Positions 29,477 through 40,990 are shown, numbered from the stretch's first letter. The stretch: 64,000 nt of DNA from QHXN01 sp963785125 (GCA_963785125.1 CAWATU010000007.1:1178001-1242000); one strand, 5' to 3'. Notes: generated by a model not told the origin, from the sequence alone. Program-made: numbers and translations.

Positions 29477-29952
29477 TGTTGAGCCCGGCGTGCTGCGACA
29501 AATATCATTTCGCCGTGCAAAAGTCACTACCCCCGCCGCGCACGCCGCACGGACTAACCCTTCGGATAGTCGCCTATCTTTTCGGATAGTCTTCGCGCCC
29601 CGCGCGTCCCCCAGCGAACGGCACCCGTCGTGGGCGCCCTCTCGCATTTAAACTCAAGCCGCACAACCGTTTCGCCGCACGAACGCGGCCGGGTCGCGCC
29701 TCTCGCGCGCGTCGCGGCACGCGGCTTGTAATTAGAGACCGAAAGGCGTCTGAAGAGGGTGCGAGTTCGAGAAATCTCCTCGGAGGTCGCTGCCAGCGAC
29801 TCGCTTTGAAAATACTCGGGACCGAACGGGCGTCTCCCCGACCCCGTCGTCCCGAAATTGAAGCTCATTCACCTGCCCAACTTTGAGCTTCAGCACGGGA
29901 CGGCGGCACCAACCCTTCCGGCGCCGCCGCCCCGAAAGCATCCGGTGAAGTA
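29477..29952. other. Gene-free interval
   Basis: No convincing coding sequence on either strand over about 475 bp. It contains the GATAG repeat sites at 29561-29591 and an otherwise unremarkable GC-rich sequence. A 127-codon minus frame here (29732-30115) has no recognisable pattern and runs through a repeat. Confidence 0.6.
29561..29591. promoter_or_regulatory. Repeated GATAG sites upstream of the sigma54 activator
   Basis: TTCGGATAGTC occurs at 29561-29571 and again at 29581-29591, exactly 20 bp apart, with an inverted CTATC between them, giving three half-sites at one-turn spacing. They lie 85-115 nt before the activator start on the opposite strand. Operator function is inferred. Confidence 0.35.
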
Positions 29953-30075
29953 GCCGGCAGGCAGTAGCCAGTAGCCAGTAGAAAACCTTTATGAGACGGG
30001 CCGTCGGCCTCACCCTGCCAACGCCCACCGAGCGGAACCTACCGGCTACTGACTTCTGCCTACCGGCTATTTTTT
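29953..30075. repeat. Heptamer repeat block, CAGTAGC family
   Basis: Left: GGCAGTAGCCAGTAGCCAGTAG. Right: CTACCGGCTACTGACTTCTG and CTACCGGCTA, an imperfect inverted pair. Confidence 0.7.
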
Positions 30076-30237
30076 TCGCCCGCCGGTAATACCGCCCCCT
30101 TACCCGCGTCCACAAAGTTTGTAGAGCTTGATCCGAGACGCGAGCTGTTGCCGCGTGAAGGGTTGCACGGCCCCGCGCCGGCTGCTCCGGACAAGCTCAC
30201 ACGCAATTAAGGACGAAGAGTAAGGAGAACCCTGACG

Positions 30238-30309
30238 ATGAAACTCAACCGACGCCTCATCACCCTGACGCTCGCGCTGCTGTCGCTCTTTGCAAATAGC
30301 AGGCAGTAG
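30238..30309 (+). pseudogene. Truncated signal-peptide ORF cut by a repeat
   Basis: ATG 30238 with AAGGAG ribosome site at 30222-30227 opens 23 codons: MKLNRRLITLTLALLSLFANSRQ. This is a textbook signal peptide start, but the frame stops at TAG 30307 inside the heptamer repeat that begins right after the hydrophobic core. The rest of a secreted protein seems lost or never present. Alternatively it is a tiny leader peptide. Confidence 0.45.
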
Positions 30310-30473
30310 GCAGATGGCCAGTCGGCAGTTGAAAGGCAAGAGGTCTTTCTTGATACATCCGTTCTAAAGAAGATGTATCTCTCATAACAATCGGAGGCGG
30401 CGAGTGATGAATCTCGCCGCCTCCGATTGTTATGAGACCTTTCCGGTCTTAACTATCTGCTGCCTACTGCCTT
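30297..30473. repeat. Composite repeat: heptamer arms around a perfect 24-bp hairpin
   Basis: Outer arms GGCAGTAGGCAG... and CTGCCTACTGCC; inner perfect hairpin 30381-30404 / 30413-30436 (CTCATAACAATCGGAGGCGG... and its complement) with an 8-nt loop. The inner hairpin has no 7-mer structure. The right edge provides the TGA of the acyl-CoA dehydrogenase gene. Confidence 0.8.
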
Positions 30474-31709
30474 TCAATCCGCCGCGACGGCGTCGCGCGA
30501 CTCGGAGGATTTGTAGGGGGGCAGGGACTTGCGCGCGGACTTCTCGCCCTTGAGGCCGAGCGCCCAGTCGGCCTGCATGAGCGTGTGGATGTCGCGCGTG
30601 CCCTCGTAGATGATCGCGGCCTTGCAGTTGCGCAGGTAGCGCTCGACGGGGTAGTCGTTCGAGTAGCCGTTTGCGCCGTGCACCTCTATCGCCATCGAGG
30701 CGGCCTTCTCGCTGCGGACGGTCGCCTGCCACTTGGCCAGGGAAGTCGCGCGCGCGTTCGGGCGCCCCTCGTTCTTGAGCCAGCCGGCCCTGAGCCAGAG
30801 CAGGTGCGACATCTGGTAGTCGGCCTCCATCTCGGCGATCTTCTGCTTGACGAGCTGGTGGTTGGCGATCTTCGTCCCGAACGTCTCGCGCTCTAAGGCG
30901 TAAGCGACCGACGCGTCGCGCGAGGCGCGGATGACGCCGGTCGCGCCCGCCGCCACCGTATAGCGCCCCTGCTCCAGCGCGAACATCGCGATCTTGAAGC
31001 CCTCGCCCTCCTCGCCCAGCATGTTCTCCTGCGGGGACGCGCACGTCCTGCAAAGAGAAGTAGCCGGTGTTGCCCGCGCGTATGCCGAGCTTGCCGTGGA
31101 TCGTCCCCGAGGAGAAGCCCGGCATCGAACGTTCGACGATGAAGCAGGACATCCCCGAGTGGTCGCGCTTCCTTCGCTTCTCCTCGTCAGTCCAGCAGAA
31201 GAAGAGGAAGTTGTCGGCCACGTCGGCGAGCGAAATCCACATCTTCTCGCCGTTCAGGACCCACTCGTCGCCCTCGCGCCGCGCGGTCGAGCGCGAGCCG
31301 ACCACGTCCGAGCCCGCGCCCGGCTCGGTCAGGCCATAGGTCGCGATCTTCTCGCCCTTCGCCTGCGGCACGAGGTACTTGTGCTTCTGCTCCTCTGTGC
31401 CCCACGCGTAGAGCGTCATGGAGTTCGAGACCCGTGTGGACGCTCATCACGACGCGCAGGAACGTGTCCACCGCCTCCAACTCCTCGCAGACGAGGCCGA
31501 GCGAGACGTAGTCGAAGCCCGCGCCGCCGTACTCCTCGGGGATGCAGACGCCGAGCAGGCCCAGCTCGGCCATCTTGTCCAAGCATCGAACGGTTGAACT
31601 GCTGCTTCTCGTCCCACTCCTTGATGTGCGGCGCCACCTCGCCCTGCGCGAACTCGCGCACGGTCTGGACGAGCGCCCTGTGCTCTTCGTTCAACTCGAA
31701 ATCGATCAT
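30474..31709 (-). CDS. Acyl-CoA dehydrogenase (frameshifted)
   Basis: About 412 codons from ATG 31709 with a GAGG site. It is an FAD enzyme that introduces the alpha-beta double bond in acyl-CoA (fatty acid or amino acid breakdown). Motifs in order: MIDFELNEEHRALVQTVREFA, GLLGVCIPEEYGGAGFDYVS, the signature ATYGLTEPGAGSDV, NGEKMWISLADVADNF, and the C-terminal IYEGTRDIHTLMQADWALG, which holds the catalytic-base region (EG). Four frame segments are joined by indels near 31595, 31425 and 31035. Chain-length preference cannot be read. No ETF genes nearby. Confidence 0.9.
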
Positions 31710-31876
31710 GACTCTTTCTTCCTCGAATGAAATTTAGTTCGGCGTGGGCCGTGGCCCGCGCGAGGCGAGAGGCGGGCGGCCGTCTTCCGTGGTCTGTAAG
31801 TTCGTCAAGCCGGGTCAGAAAATTAAGCGCCATCTTACCATCCGGCGCGCGCGAAAGTCACAGACGGCCGCCGGGC

Positions 31877-33275
31877 TCACTTGTTCTCCATAAGCGCGCG
31901 CGCGGCCTCCTTCGCTTCTTCGAGCGTGCGGACGCAGTTGTCGAGTTGCAACTCGTAGACGGCACGCTGTATCTCGCCGACGAGCGGCGAGGGCTTGAGT
32001 CCCATCTCCAGCAGGTGTCGGCCCAGCAGGATGGGCGCGGGCGGCCTGCGCTCGATCGAAAGCTCGCGGGCGCGCGCGATGAACCACTCCTGCGCCTCGG
32101 CGTCGAACCACTTCTCGCGCGGCACCCACGGCGCGTTGCGGCCGAGGCTGTCGGCCTTCGCCACGCGGTAGAGAAGCTCAAGCTCGCAGCGTCGCGCGAG
32201 GCGGCGGAAGGCGCCGTCCGACACCTCCTCGCGCTTGCGATAGAACTCGCCGGGCTTGAGGTGTTCGCGCACGAGCGCGACCGTCTGCGCGCGCACGTCG
32301 TAGCCGTCGAGCGTGAAGAGCTTCAAACGGTCGAGGAACGCGAGCGTGGGCGCGACGCCCGCCTCGTCGTGGCCGCGCGAGCGAGTCGCGCCCCTCGACG
32401 AACTCGGTCGTCGAAGGCTTGCCGAAGTCGTGACACAGCGCGGCCAGCATCACGCCAGACGCCGCGGGTAATCGAGGTCGTCCAATCAGCTCGCGCGCGC
32501 GGTCGCAGACGAGGAGTGTGTGGACGAACACATCGCCCTCGGGGTGCCACTCTTTTTCTTGCGGCACGCCCTTCAGCGCGTCGAGTTCGGGGAAGAGCTG
32601 CGGCGTGACGTTGAGGCGGTCGAGCCAACGGAGGCCGACCGAGGGCTCGCGCGGCGGCGAGAAGAATCTTCTCCAACTCGCCCCAGACGCGCTCGGCCGG
32701 GAGGTCTGTCAAGGTCGATGACGCGGCAGAGTTCGATGGTCTTCTCTTCGACATCGAAGTCGAAACGCGCGGCGAACTGCGCGGCGCGCAGCACGCGCAA
32801 GGAGTCTTCGACGAAGGTCTCGGGCGCGACGGCGCGCAGGAGCCCCGCCTCCATGTCTTCGCGGCCGCCGAAGGGGTCGATGATCTCGCCTTTGAGCGGG
32901 TCTTCGAGGATGGCGTTGACCGTGAAGTCGCGGCGGCGCGCGGCCTCATCGAAAGACATCGTGCGGGTCGCCCTCGATGTAGAAGGCGCGGTGCCCGCGT
33001 CCGGTCTTGCGCTCGCGGCGCGGCAAGGAAACGTCCAAATCCTGCCCGAGCTTGTAGACGGTGAACGCCTCGCCGACGACGTTGACGCGGCCGAAGCGCC
33101 CGAGCAGCTCGCGCAGGGCCGCAGGCTCGACGCCGTAGACCTCGACGTCCCAGTCCTTCACCTCGCGCCCGAGCAGGCGGTCGCGCACGCACCCGCCGAC
33201 CAGCAGCGCGCGCCCGCCCGCTTCGCCCACGGCGCGCGCCAGCCTCAGAATTTTTTCGGGGATGGGAGAAGTCAT
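31877..33275 (-). CDS. cca: CCA tRNA nucleotidyltransferase / poly(A) polymerase-like, with HD domain (frameshifted)
   Basis: About 466 codons from ATG 33275. The class II nucleotidyltransferase head has ALLVGGCVRDRLLGREVKDWDVEVYG with the GG..R and DxD motifs, then DFTVNAILEDPLKGEIIDPFGG and DSLRVLRAAQFAARFDF. The second half has an HD-type phosphohydrolase motif (MLAALCHDFGKPSTT). The enzyme adds or repairs tRNA 3' CCA ends. Frame changes near 32955, 32690-32660, 32575 and 32380. The start follows a hairpin repeat of the ACAGAGAC family. Confidence 0.88.
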
Positions 33276-33284
33276 CAGGAATAT

Positions 33285-33347
33285 CACCACAGAGACACAG
33301 AGACACGGCTATAAGATCAGAAGCTGTGTCTCTGTGTCTCTGTGGTG
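33285..33347. repeat. 22-bp perfect hairpin, ACAGAGAC family
   Basis: Arms 33285-33306 and 33326-33347 are perfectly complementary with a 19-nt loop flanked by GGCT/AGCT. Similar elements lie at 18361-18425, 50043-50116 and 56961-57039. Unit period is nearer 8 than 7 here. Confidence 0.85.
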
Positions 33348-33360
33348 AACCTCGGATTCT

Positions 33361-33828
33361 CTAGGCGCGCGGCGCGGCGGGGGCGTCATCGTCGTCTTCG
33401 TCGTCATCCTCGTCGCCGTCGATGTCGTCCGCGTAGTCGTCTTCGTCGTCGAGGTCGTCATCGTCGTCGTCGTAGTCCTCGGGGTCTTCCACGAGAAGCT
33501 GCATGCCGCGGGTCGAGGGCAGACAACTGATGATCTGCACACGCTCGATGCGCGTCATCTCGGGCGAGGCGTGCCAGAGCTTGACCCAGAAGCTGCGCGT
33601 GTCGCCGTGGACGACGAAGGTCGAGCCGTCCATCATCACAGGGACGGGCGTGGCCTCGACGCCGTCGCGCAGCTCTTCCAGAAGCTCGGGCACGTACTGG
33701 CGGAACTGCTCGAACTGGAGGACGACCGCCGAGTCTTCCACCTCCGCGGGCGGAAGCTCGACGGGCTCGTCCGATTCGAGCAGCAGCCGCGACTCGGTCT
33801 GCTGGTTTCGTTTTTTGACTACTGGCAT
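33361..33828 (-). CDS. Hypothetical protein with strongly acidic C-terminal tail
   Basis: 155 aa from ATG 33828. A basic start (MPVVKKRNQQTESRLLLES) is followed by a compact alpha/beta region (FEQFRQYVPELLEELRDGVEATPVPVMMDGSTFVVHGD, WVKLWHASPEMTRIERVQIISCL). The last 40 residues are mostly Asp and Glu with long Asp runs. No signal peptide or membrane segment. The tail could bind metal or a basic partner. It lies between cca and glyS on the same strand, each separated by a hairpin repeat. Function unknown. Confidence 0.7.
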   Translation of the reverse strand: MPVVKKRNQQTESRLLLESDEPVELPPAEVEDSAVVLQFEQFRQYVPELLEELRDGVEATPVPVMMDGSTFVVHGDTRSFWVKLWHASPEMTRIERVQIISCLPSTRGMQLLVEDPEDYDDDDDDLDDEDDYADDIDGDEDDDEDDDDAPAAPRA

Positions 33829-33831
33829 AAG

Positions 33832-33911
33832 TTGGTAAACGGTGAATGGTGAATCGTAAATGGTGACGAAAGCCCTCAACGACCATTCTACCCTTTACTA
33901 TTCACTATTAC
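33832..33911. repeat. Heptamer repeat block, GTAAATG family
   Basis: Left: GGTGAATGGTGAATCGTAAATGGTGA; right: ACCATTCTACCCTTTACTATTCACTATTAC. Imperfect inverted repeat downstream of glyS; the right edge touches the glyS stop. Confidence 0.75.
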
Positions 33912-33912
33912 A

Positions 33913-35337
33913 CTAGCATTTGAGTCCCAGCCTCTTCCTCAAGTATTCGCCCAGCTCGGCCGCCTTCACGCGCTCCTGCCCCCAGGTGTCGCGGTCGCGG
34001 ACGGTGACGGCCTCGTCTTCGAGCGACTGGTGGTCGACGGTGACGCAGAAGGGCGTGCCGATCTCGTCCTGGCGCGCGTAGAGCTTGCCGATGCCGCCCG
34101 TGTCGTCGTAGACGGCGCGCATCGAGGGCTGCAACTCCGCCTTGACGTCCTTCGCCATCGAGACGATCTCGGGCTTGTTCTTCGCGAGCGGGAGCACCGC
34201 GACCTTGATGGGCGCGAGTCCGGGATGCAGCTTCAGGACGACGCGCTTCTCGCCCTTGTCGGTCGTGCGCTCGGTCGTAGGCGTCCATCATGAAGGCGAG
34301 GAGCGAGCGGTTGACGCCCGAAGCCGGCTCGATGACGTGCGGGTAGAAGCGCTCCTTCGCCGCCTCGTCGAAGTACGAGAGGTCTGCGGTCGAGTCCGGT
34401 GTTGCGGCGCTTGCCTTCCGCGTCCTCGGGCTTGTTCGAGTGCTGGCGCAGGTCGAAGTCGGTGCGGTAGGCGATGCCCATCAACTCCTCGAACTGCCGC
34501 TCCTGCTCGGGACGCTCGGGGAAGTAGCGGTACATGATGTCCACCGTGCGGCGTGAGTAGTGCGCCAGCTTCTCCCCGGGCACCTCGTAGAGGTAGAGGT
34601 TCTCGCGCGCCAGCCCGAGCCCCGTGTACCAGCCCATGTACTGCTCGACCCAGTAGTCGACCAACTGGAAGTGCTCGGCGTCGGGGCGGACGAAGTACTC
34701 CATCTCCATCTGCTCGAACTCGCGCGTGCGGAGGATGAAGTTGCCGGGCGTCACCTCGTTGCGGAAGACTTTTGCCGACCTGCGCGATGCCGAAGGGGAG
34801 CTTGCGGCGCGTCGTCGTCTGCACGTTGAGGAAGTTGATGAAGATGCCCTGCGCCGTCTCCGGCCGCAGGTATGCGAGCGCGGCCGGGTCTTCTTCTTCG
34901 GCGACCGCGCCGAGCCGCGTCTCAAGCATCATGTTGAAGGGGCGCGGCTCCGTCCAGTTGTCGTGCCGCACTTCGGGCAGGCCACCGACGGTGAGGTCTG
35001 CTCCCTCGCCCGAGCCGAACTCTTCGACCAGCTTGTCGGCGCGGAAGCGCGACTGGCACTTGCGGCAATCGACGAGCGGGTCGTTGAAGGTCGCCTCGTG
35101 CTCGGAGTACTTCCAGACCAGCCGGTTGAGGATGATGGAGGAGTCGATGCCCTCGATGTCGTCGCGCTCGTAGACGAGCCAGCGCCACCACGCGCGCTTG
35201 ACATTGTTCGCCAGCTCGACGCCGAGCGGGCCGTAGTCCCAGGCGCTGCCGAGGCCGCCGTAAATGTCCGACGAGGGGAAAACGAACCCGCGCCGCTTCG
35301 AGAGCGACACGACCGTGTCGATGTTCGGTGCTGCCAA
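33913..35337 (-). CDS. glyS: Glycyl-tRNA synthetase, single-chain (alpha2) type (frameshifted)
   Basis: About 475 codons. The best start is TTG 35337 (product LAAPNIDTVVSLSKRRGF), preceded by GGAGAAG. Class II aaRS motifs: GFVFPSSDIYGGLGSAWDYGPLG (motif 1 region), YLRPETAQGIFINF, motif 2 in RNEVTPGNFILRTREFEQMEMEYF, and the C-terminal anticodon-binding half (APIKVAVLPLAKNKPEI, GTPFCVTVDHQSLEDEAVTVRDRD). It charges tRNA-Gly. Frame changes near 34785, 34395 and 34280-34260. The upstream gap holds a GTAAATG hairpin. Confidence 0.9.
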
Positions 35338-35344
35338 TGTTCTT

Positions 35345-35437
35345 CTCCAGTGAATGGTAAATCGTAAATCGTAAATGGTGAGGCACGGAAAGCGGCTCTT
35401 ACCTTTCACTGTTTACCGTTTACTATTTACCCTCATG
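35345..35437. repeat. Heptamer repeat block, GTAAATC/GTTTACC family
   Basis: Left: GGTAAATCGTAAATCGTAAATGGTGA; right: TTTCACTGTTTACCGTTTACTATTTACC. Units are exact 7-mers. Located just upstream of glyS. Confidence 0.8.
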
Positions 35438-35463
35438 GTAGCAGCCGCGCGGCGGAGTTGAAA

Positions 35464-35507
35464 AGAAGGGAGGGGCGACGCCGCACGCGCGGCGCCTCCC
35501 CTCCCCT
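35464..35507 (-). terminator. GC-rich terminator hairpin
   Basis: On the minus strand a GGGGAGGCGCCGC stem pairs with GCGGCGTCGCCCC and is followed by CTTCTTTTC. It is placed just after the stop of the 55-aa gene at 35532. Confidence 0.6.
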
Positions 35508-35531
35508 TCGGTTTTCTGACGTCCGGCTGCG

Positions 35532-35699
35532 CTACTTCGTCGCCGGCGCGCTGACGTTGACGTCCATCTCGGTCTTCTTCGTCCCGCCGCCGCCAAACAT
35601 GCCGCCGCGCCACGCGAAGAACGCCGCGATGACGACGATCAGAAAGATCACCACGATGGCGACCACGCCGGTGTTACTTGAGCCTTCTCCTTCAGCCAT
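35532..35699 (-). CDS. Small single-pass membrane protein
   Basis: 55 aa from ATG 35699. One helix, GVVAIVVIFLIVVIAAFFAW, near residues 11-30, followed by RGGMFGGGGTKKTEMDVNVSAP. The short acidic N-terminus and the Gly-rich then polar C-terminus suggest an anchored peptide with an external or periplasmic tail. It is followed by a clear terminator hairpin, supporting a real transcript. Function unknown. Confidence 0.65.
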   Translation of the reverse strand: MAEGEGSSNTGVVAIVVIFLIVVIAAFFAWRGGMFGGGGTKKTEMDVNVSAPATK

Positions 35700-35878
35700 T
35701 GTCTTGTAGTCCTCCTGGAAATCCGTTCCCGTTAACTGCGCCCTCACGGGGCGCAAAGCGAGGTAAAAGTTCTAAAACTAAACAACGAAAGGAATCGAGC
35801 GTCCCTCACGTTTCATAACCATACGTCCTCGAACGCTCGCACGGGTTATAGAAAAGGCCGTGCCACGGAAAAAGTATG

Positions 35879-35997
35879 GAGCAGGCAGATGGCCGTAGGC
35901 CGTCGCCACGCGTTTCGGAAATTGAAAGATTAACTCGGAGGTTTCGACAGCGGCTCTTTCAACTGCCTGCTGCCATCTCTGCCTGCTGCATACTGCT
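35879..35997. repeat. Heptamer repeat block, CTGCCTG family
   Basis: Arms AGCAGGCAGATGGC and CTGCCTGCTGCCATCTCTGCC; inner TTGAAAGATTAACTCGGAG...CTTTCAA nearly matches the 27478-27517 copy. Occupies most of the gap 35700-35997, in which no gene is seen. Confidence 0.85.
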
Positions 35998-37114
35998 CTA
36001 AAGCCGAAGCGCCGTGCCCTCCGCCGAGGGGCACGGCGCTTCGCCGTCTTTAAAGCTCGTCCTGTCGCGCTCAATCGCGGCGCGTGCGGGGGTGCGGCCT
36101 GTTCGGGGGTGAGCGTCGGCGTCGGGCGCGGCGCGTCGGCCCCCTGCGGGACGACCCAAAGCTCGAAGCTGTTTGACTCGCGGTAGCCGCCGTTGATGAA
36201 GACGAGGCGGTCGCGGCTGATGCCGCGCGCGGTCGTCAGGTAGTCGAGAGCGCGCTTCGCTCATGCGGTCGGCCTCGCCCGCGCGGCTGCTGCGCCCCGC
36301 GTAGGCGATGACGTAGCCGGTCGCGCCCGGGTTGTTCTGAAGTTCGATGGCGAGGTTGTCGAACCGCGCCTTGTCGTCGTCGAAGTGCGATGGACGGGAA
36401 CTCGTCGAAGCGCTTGGGCGGCGTGATAGTTCGGGAGCGCGCCGAGACGCCCGTCGCGGCCTGCGCCGTCTGGCGGCAGGAGCGGTCGCCCGACCCGTCG
36501 TCGACGACAAGGATGGCCGTCACGCGCCTGTTGCCTAGCCCCGAAGAGTCAACCGTGATCGTCGGCGTGCCCACGCCCGAGAGGATGCGCGCCGCGGGCG
36601 GGCTCACCGTCCAGGTGTAGTTGAGCGCCGAAGGCCCCTGGTAGCCCACGTCGGCCGTGAACGTCACGATGTCGCCGTCGTCGACCTGCGCCGGCGCGGT
36701 GACGTTGACCGGGTACGGGCAGGGCGAGGCGGCGATGGCCGGGATCTCGATGGTGCGCGGGCGGTAGTTGAGCGCGATGCAGTTCTTGCGCCCGGCGAGG
36801 ATGTTGAAGGTCTGCGCCCAGCGCGTGCTGTTCGGGAAGATGATCTCGACGGTGTGCTGGCCGGGGTCAAGCTCGATGGCGCGCACGTAGTCGGTCGTCT
36901 CGCCCGCGGGCTGGCCGTCGATGGTGATGGGGTAGCCGCCGGGCTGCGTCGAGACCTCGATGCGCCCCGTGGTCGGCTGCTGGTTCTTCTTATTCTTCTG
37001 CTTCTTGGCCTCGGCGCCCGTCGTCAGGAAGCGAGCGGACGGCGGCAAGCGCGGCGAGGGCGAAGACGGCGACGAGCAGGCGCGGGGCGCGAGACGGCTC
37101 TGGGTCTGCAGCAT
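35998..37114 (-). CDS. Secreted PEGA-domain protein with OmpA-like C-terminus (frameshifted)
   Basis: About 370 codons from ATG 37114. A signal peptide (RLLVAVFALAALAAV) appears once a shift near 37080 is allowed. Residues about 50-110 form a PEGA domain (GRIEVSTQPGGYPITIDGQPAGETTDYV, LDPGQHTVEI). A PKD-like beta domain follows (TAPAQVDDGDIVTFTADV, LNYTWTVSPP). The C-terminal half resembles OmpA-like peptidoglycan-binding repeats (LAIELQNNPGATGYVIAYAGRSS, ERALDYLTTARGISRDRLVFINGGYRE). Shifts near 36400, 36250 and 36090. It probably sits at the cell surface or periplasm. Beside it is a PEP-CTERM gene on the same strand. Confidence 0.75.
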
Positions 37115-37141
37115 CGGTTTAGACCTCCTCCGTCGTCGCGC

Positions 37142-37776
37142 TCAGGGCTGCGGCTTCGAGGCGGCTGCGGCCGAGCGGCGGCGCGCACCGGCGCCGACCG
37201 CGAGCAGGCCCGACCCGAAGAGGAGCAGCGAGATCGGCTCGGGCACGGGGTTGGTCGGGCGGCGTGGGCGTCGGCGTTCGGGGTCGTCGGGCGGCGCCTC
37301 GTCGTCGCCGCCCGCGCAGATGCCGCTGACACAGATGAGCGGGATGCCGGCAGAGCGTCCACCAAGGGAAGCCGCCGGCCTTCGGGATGTAACCGTCTGC
37401 GGAATCTCGCCGCAGTCGCAGACCGTGCCGGTCACGTCGCCGAGGTCTACGGTCTCGACCTTGCCGCCGCTCTGCGAGAGCGTCGGGTCGGACGTGGTCG
37501 GGGTGACCGTCGAGCCGTTGGGGGTCGCCGGCTGCTGCCCGGCCGTCTGCTGCTCCTGAGAGGAGGTGCGCCGCTCTGCGTCGAACCGACTTGCGCCGTG
37601 GGCTGGCCCTGCGCGCCGAGGCGCAGGCGCACCTCGCTGGCCGGGCGCAACTGGCCGCCGGCGCCGGCCGTGCGCACCATCTCACCGTAGGTGATGGTGC
37701 CGGCCCGCGCCGCGGGCGCGGCTGCGAACATGACGCCGAGCATCAGAGCGATTGTGCGGATTGCTTGATGCCTCAT
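37142..37776 (-). CDS. PEP-CTERM sorting-domain protein (frameshifted)
   Basis: About 211 codons from ATG 37776. Signal peptide IALMLGVMFAAAPAARAG. The middle is Gly/Ser/Thr/Pro-rich with a CDCGE motif and a CVSGICAGG segment. The C-terminus VPEPISLLLFGSGLLAVGAGARRR is a textbook PEP-CTERM signal: PEP, hydrophobic helix, Arg cluster. Such proteins are processed by exosortase and linked to exopolysaccharide-rich surfaces. No exosortase gene lies in the window. Frame changes near 37560-37450 and 37370. Confidence 0.82.
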
Positions 37777-38081
37777 CGCGGGATCGTCCTCCTACTTGAA
37801 CCCAATCCCCTTCGGCCTGTGTCGGGAAAAACTTGTGACTTCGGGGCAATTCGGGCGAATCTGCTGAACGGGTGCTGCCGTGGAATCGGCGGCGGAGACG
37901 GCAAAACAGCCATCGGCGGCGTCGCCTCCGGCCTCGCCTGCATGCCTGTATCTGCCCGTTATCTGAAAGACTTGCGGCGAAACCTCTCCCGGTTACCGCA
38001 CTGAGAAGAGACTCCGAATAGCCTTTGAGTTCCAAATTTCGGAAGCTCATTAAACCCGCCTCCGCGCCCGCCTGTCAAGAT
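37777..38081. other. Gene-free interval, possibly structured 5' leader
   Basis: About 300 bp upstream of the PEP-CTERM gene and downstream of pnp. No coding pattern. The minus-strand transcript can form GC hairpins near 37890-37940 (GGCGGCGTCGCC region), but no riboswitch class can be assigned. Confidence 0.4.
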
Positions 38082-38117
38082 AAAAAAGGGCCGCCCCGAC
38101 GGGGCGAACCCTTTTTC
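38082..38117 (-). terminator. Rho-independent terminator after pnp
   Basis: Minus strand: AAGGG-TTCGCCCCG-TCGGGGCGG-CCCTTTTTT; a strong GC stem with a 6-T tail. It sits 32-67 nt after the pnp stop. Confidence 0.85.
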
Positions 38118-38148
38118 TCTCAAAAATTAAACACGAGGCGGCGGCCGT

Positions 38149-40305
<2,157 letters not shown>

Positions 40306-40463
40306 TTTTACCTCGTCTCCTTCGGGCGGGTCGTCCGCCTCGCGGAGACGACCTGTGGATTTGCGCAACGTCTCATCCGCCGCGCTCTGGCCCGGAAATG
40401 TTCGTGTGCCGGGTCGGGACCTCGGCCCCCGCTACGTGAGGCGGGGACTGAGCCCGTGCTCCT
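40306..40463. other. Gene-free interval upstream of pnp
   Basis: Between the rpsO terminator and pnp. It probably holds the pnp 5' leader; no clear promoter or hairpin was recognised by eye. Confidence 0.4.
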
Positions 40464-40511
40464 GAAAAAGAAAAAGCGGCACCTGCTCCAACCGTGAAGC
40501 CGGTGCCGCCT
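40464..40511 (-). terminator. Rho-independent terminator after rpsO
   Basis: Minus strand: GCGGCACC (complement of 40502-40509) pairs with GGTGCCGC (complement of 40476-40483), followed by a TTTTTCTTTTTC tail. It lies about 180 nt after rpsO, so the transcript has a long 3' end or another element in 40512-40687. Confidence 0.75.
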
Positions 40512-40687
40512 TCTGCTGATGCGCCAAAGGCCGCTGCCCCTCGTCCGCGCGCGGAAGCCCGGGCCGTCACGTTCGGCCGCTCCCGCCCGCTTGTCACTGG
40601 ACGCCGGGCGTTGTTAAAGAGACGTTCGTCCTCGTACACTCGACTGCTGCGAACCCACGCGGGCCGCTCGTCCCTTACCGCCAACTG

Positions 40688-40957
40688 TTAGCGGCGCAGG
40701 CCGAGCTTGCCGATGAGTTCGTGGTACCCCTCGATGTCTCTACGCTTGAGGTAGTCGAGCAGGCTCCTGCGCTGCGAGACCATCTTGAGCAGCCCCCGCC
40801 GCGAGTGGTTGTCCTTCTTGTGAGTCTTGAAGTGCTCGGTCAACTCGTTGATGCGCTGCGTGAGCAGAGCGACCTGCACCTGCGGCGAGCCGGTGTCGCC
40901 CTCGTGGGTCTTGTACGTGTCGATGATGCTAACCTTGACCTCTGTTGCTAGTGCCAT
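40688..40957 (-). CDS. rpsO: 30S ribosomal protein S15
   Basis: 89 aa, exact family length. THEGDTGSPQVQVALLTQRINELTEHFKTHKKD and HSRRGLLKMVSQRRSLLDYLKRRD are diagnostic S15 sequences; it binds the three-way junction of 16S rRNA and starts platform assembly. Gene order rpsO-pnp is conserved across bacteria. A hairpin in the leader (40991-41010) could allow autoregulation. Confidence 0.97.
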   Translation of the reverse strand: MALATEVKVSIIDTYKTHEGDTGSPQVQVALLTQRINELTEHFKTHKKDNHSRRGLLKMVSQRRSLLDYLKRRDIEGYHELIGKLGLRR

Positions 40958-40990
40958 GACTGTCTAGATGATCCTCCCAGACCGCAGTAA

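Noticed and set aside
29732..30115. 127-codon minus-strand frame in the gap before the acyl-CoA dehydrogenase
   Set aside because: Runs through a heptamer repeat, basic composition, no ribosome site or motif.
30297..30473. Insertion sequence remnant
   Set aside because: Inverted arms and hairpin but no transposase fragment or target duplication; it resembles the other intergenic repeats.
37777..38081. Cyclic di-GMP riboswitch upstream of the PEP-CTERM gene
   Set aside because: GC hairpins and a CCTCCGGCC string are present, but the conserved GCAAA-type cores of GEMM are not.
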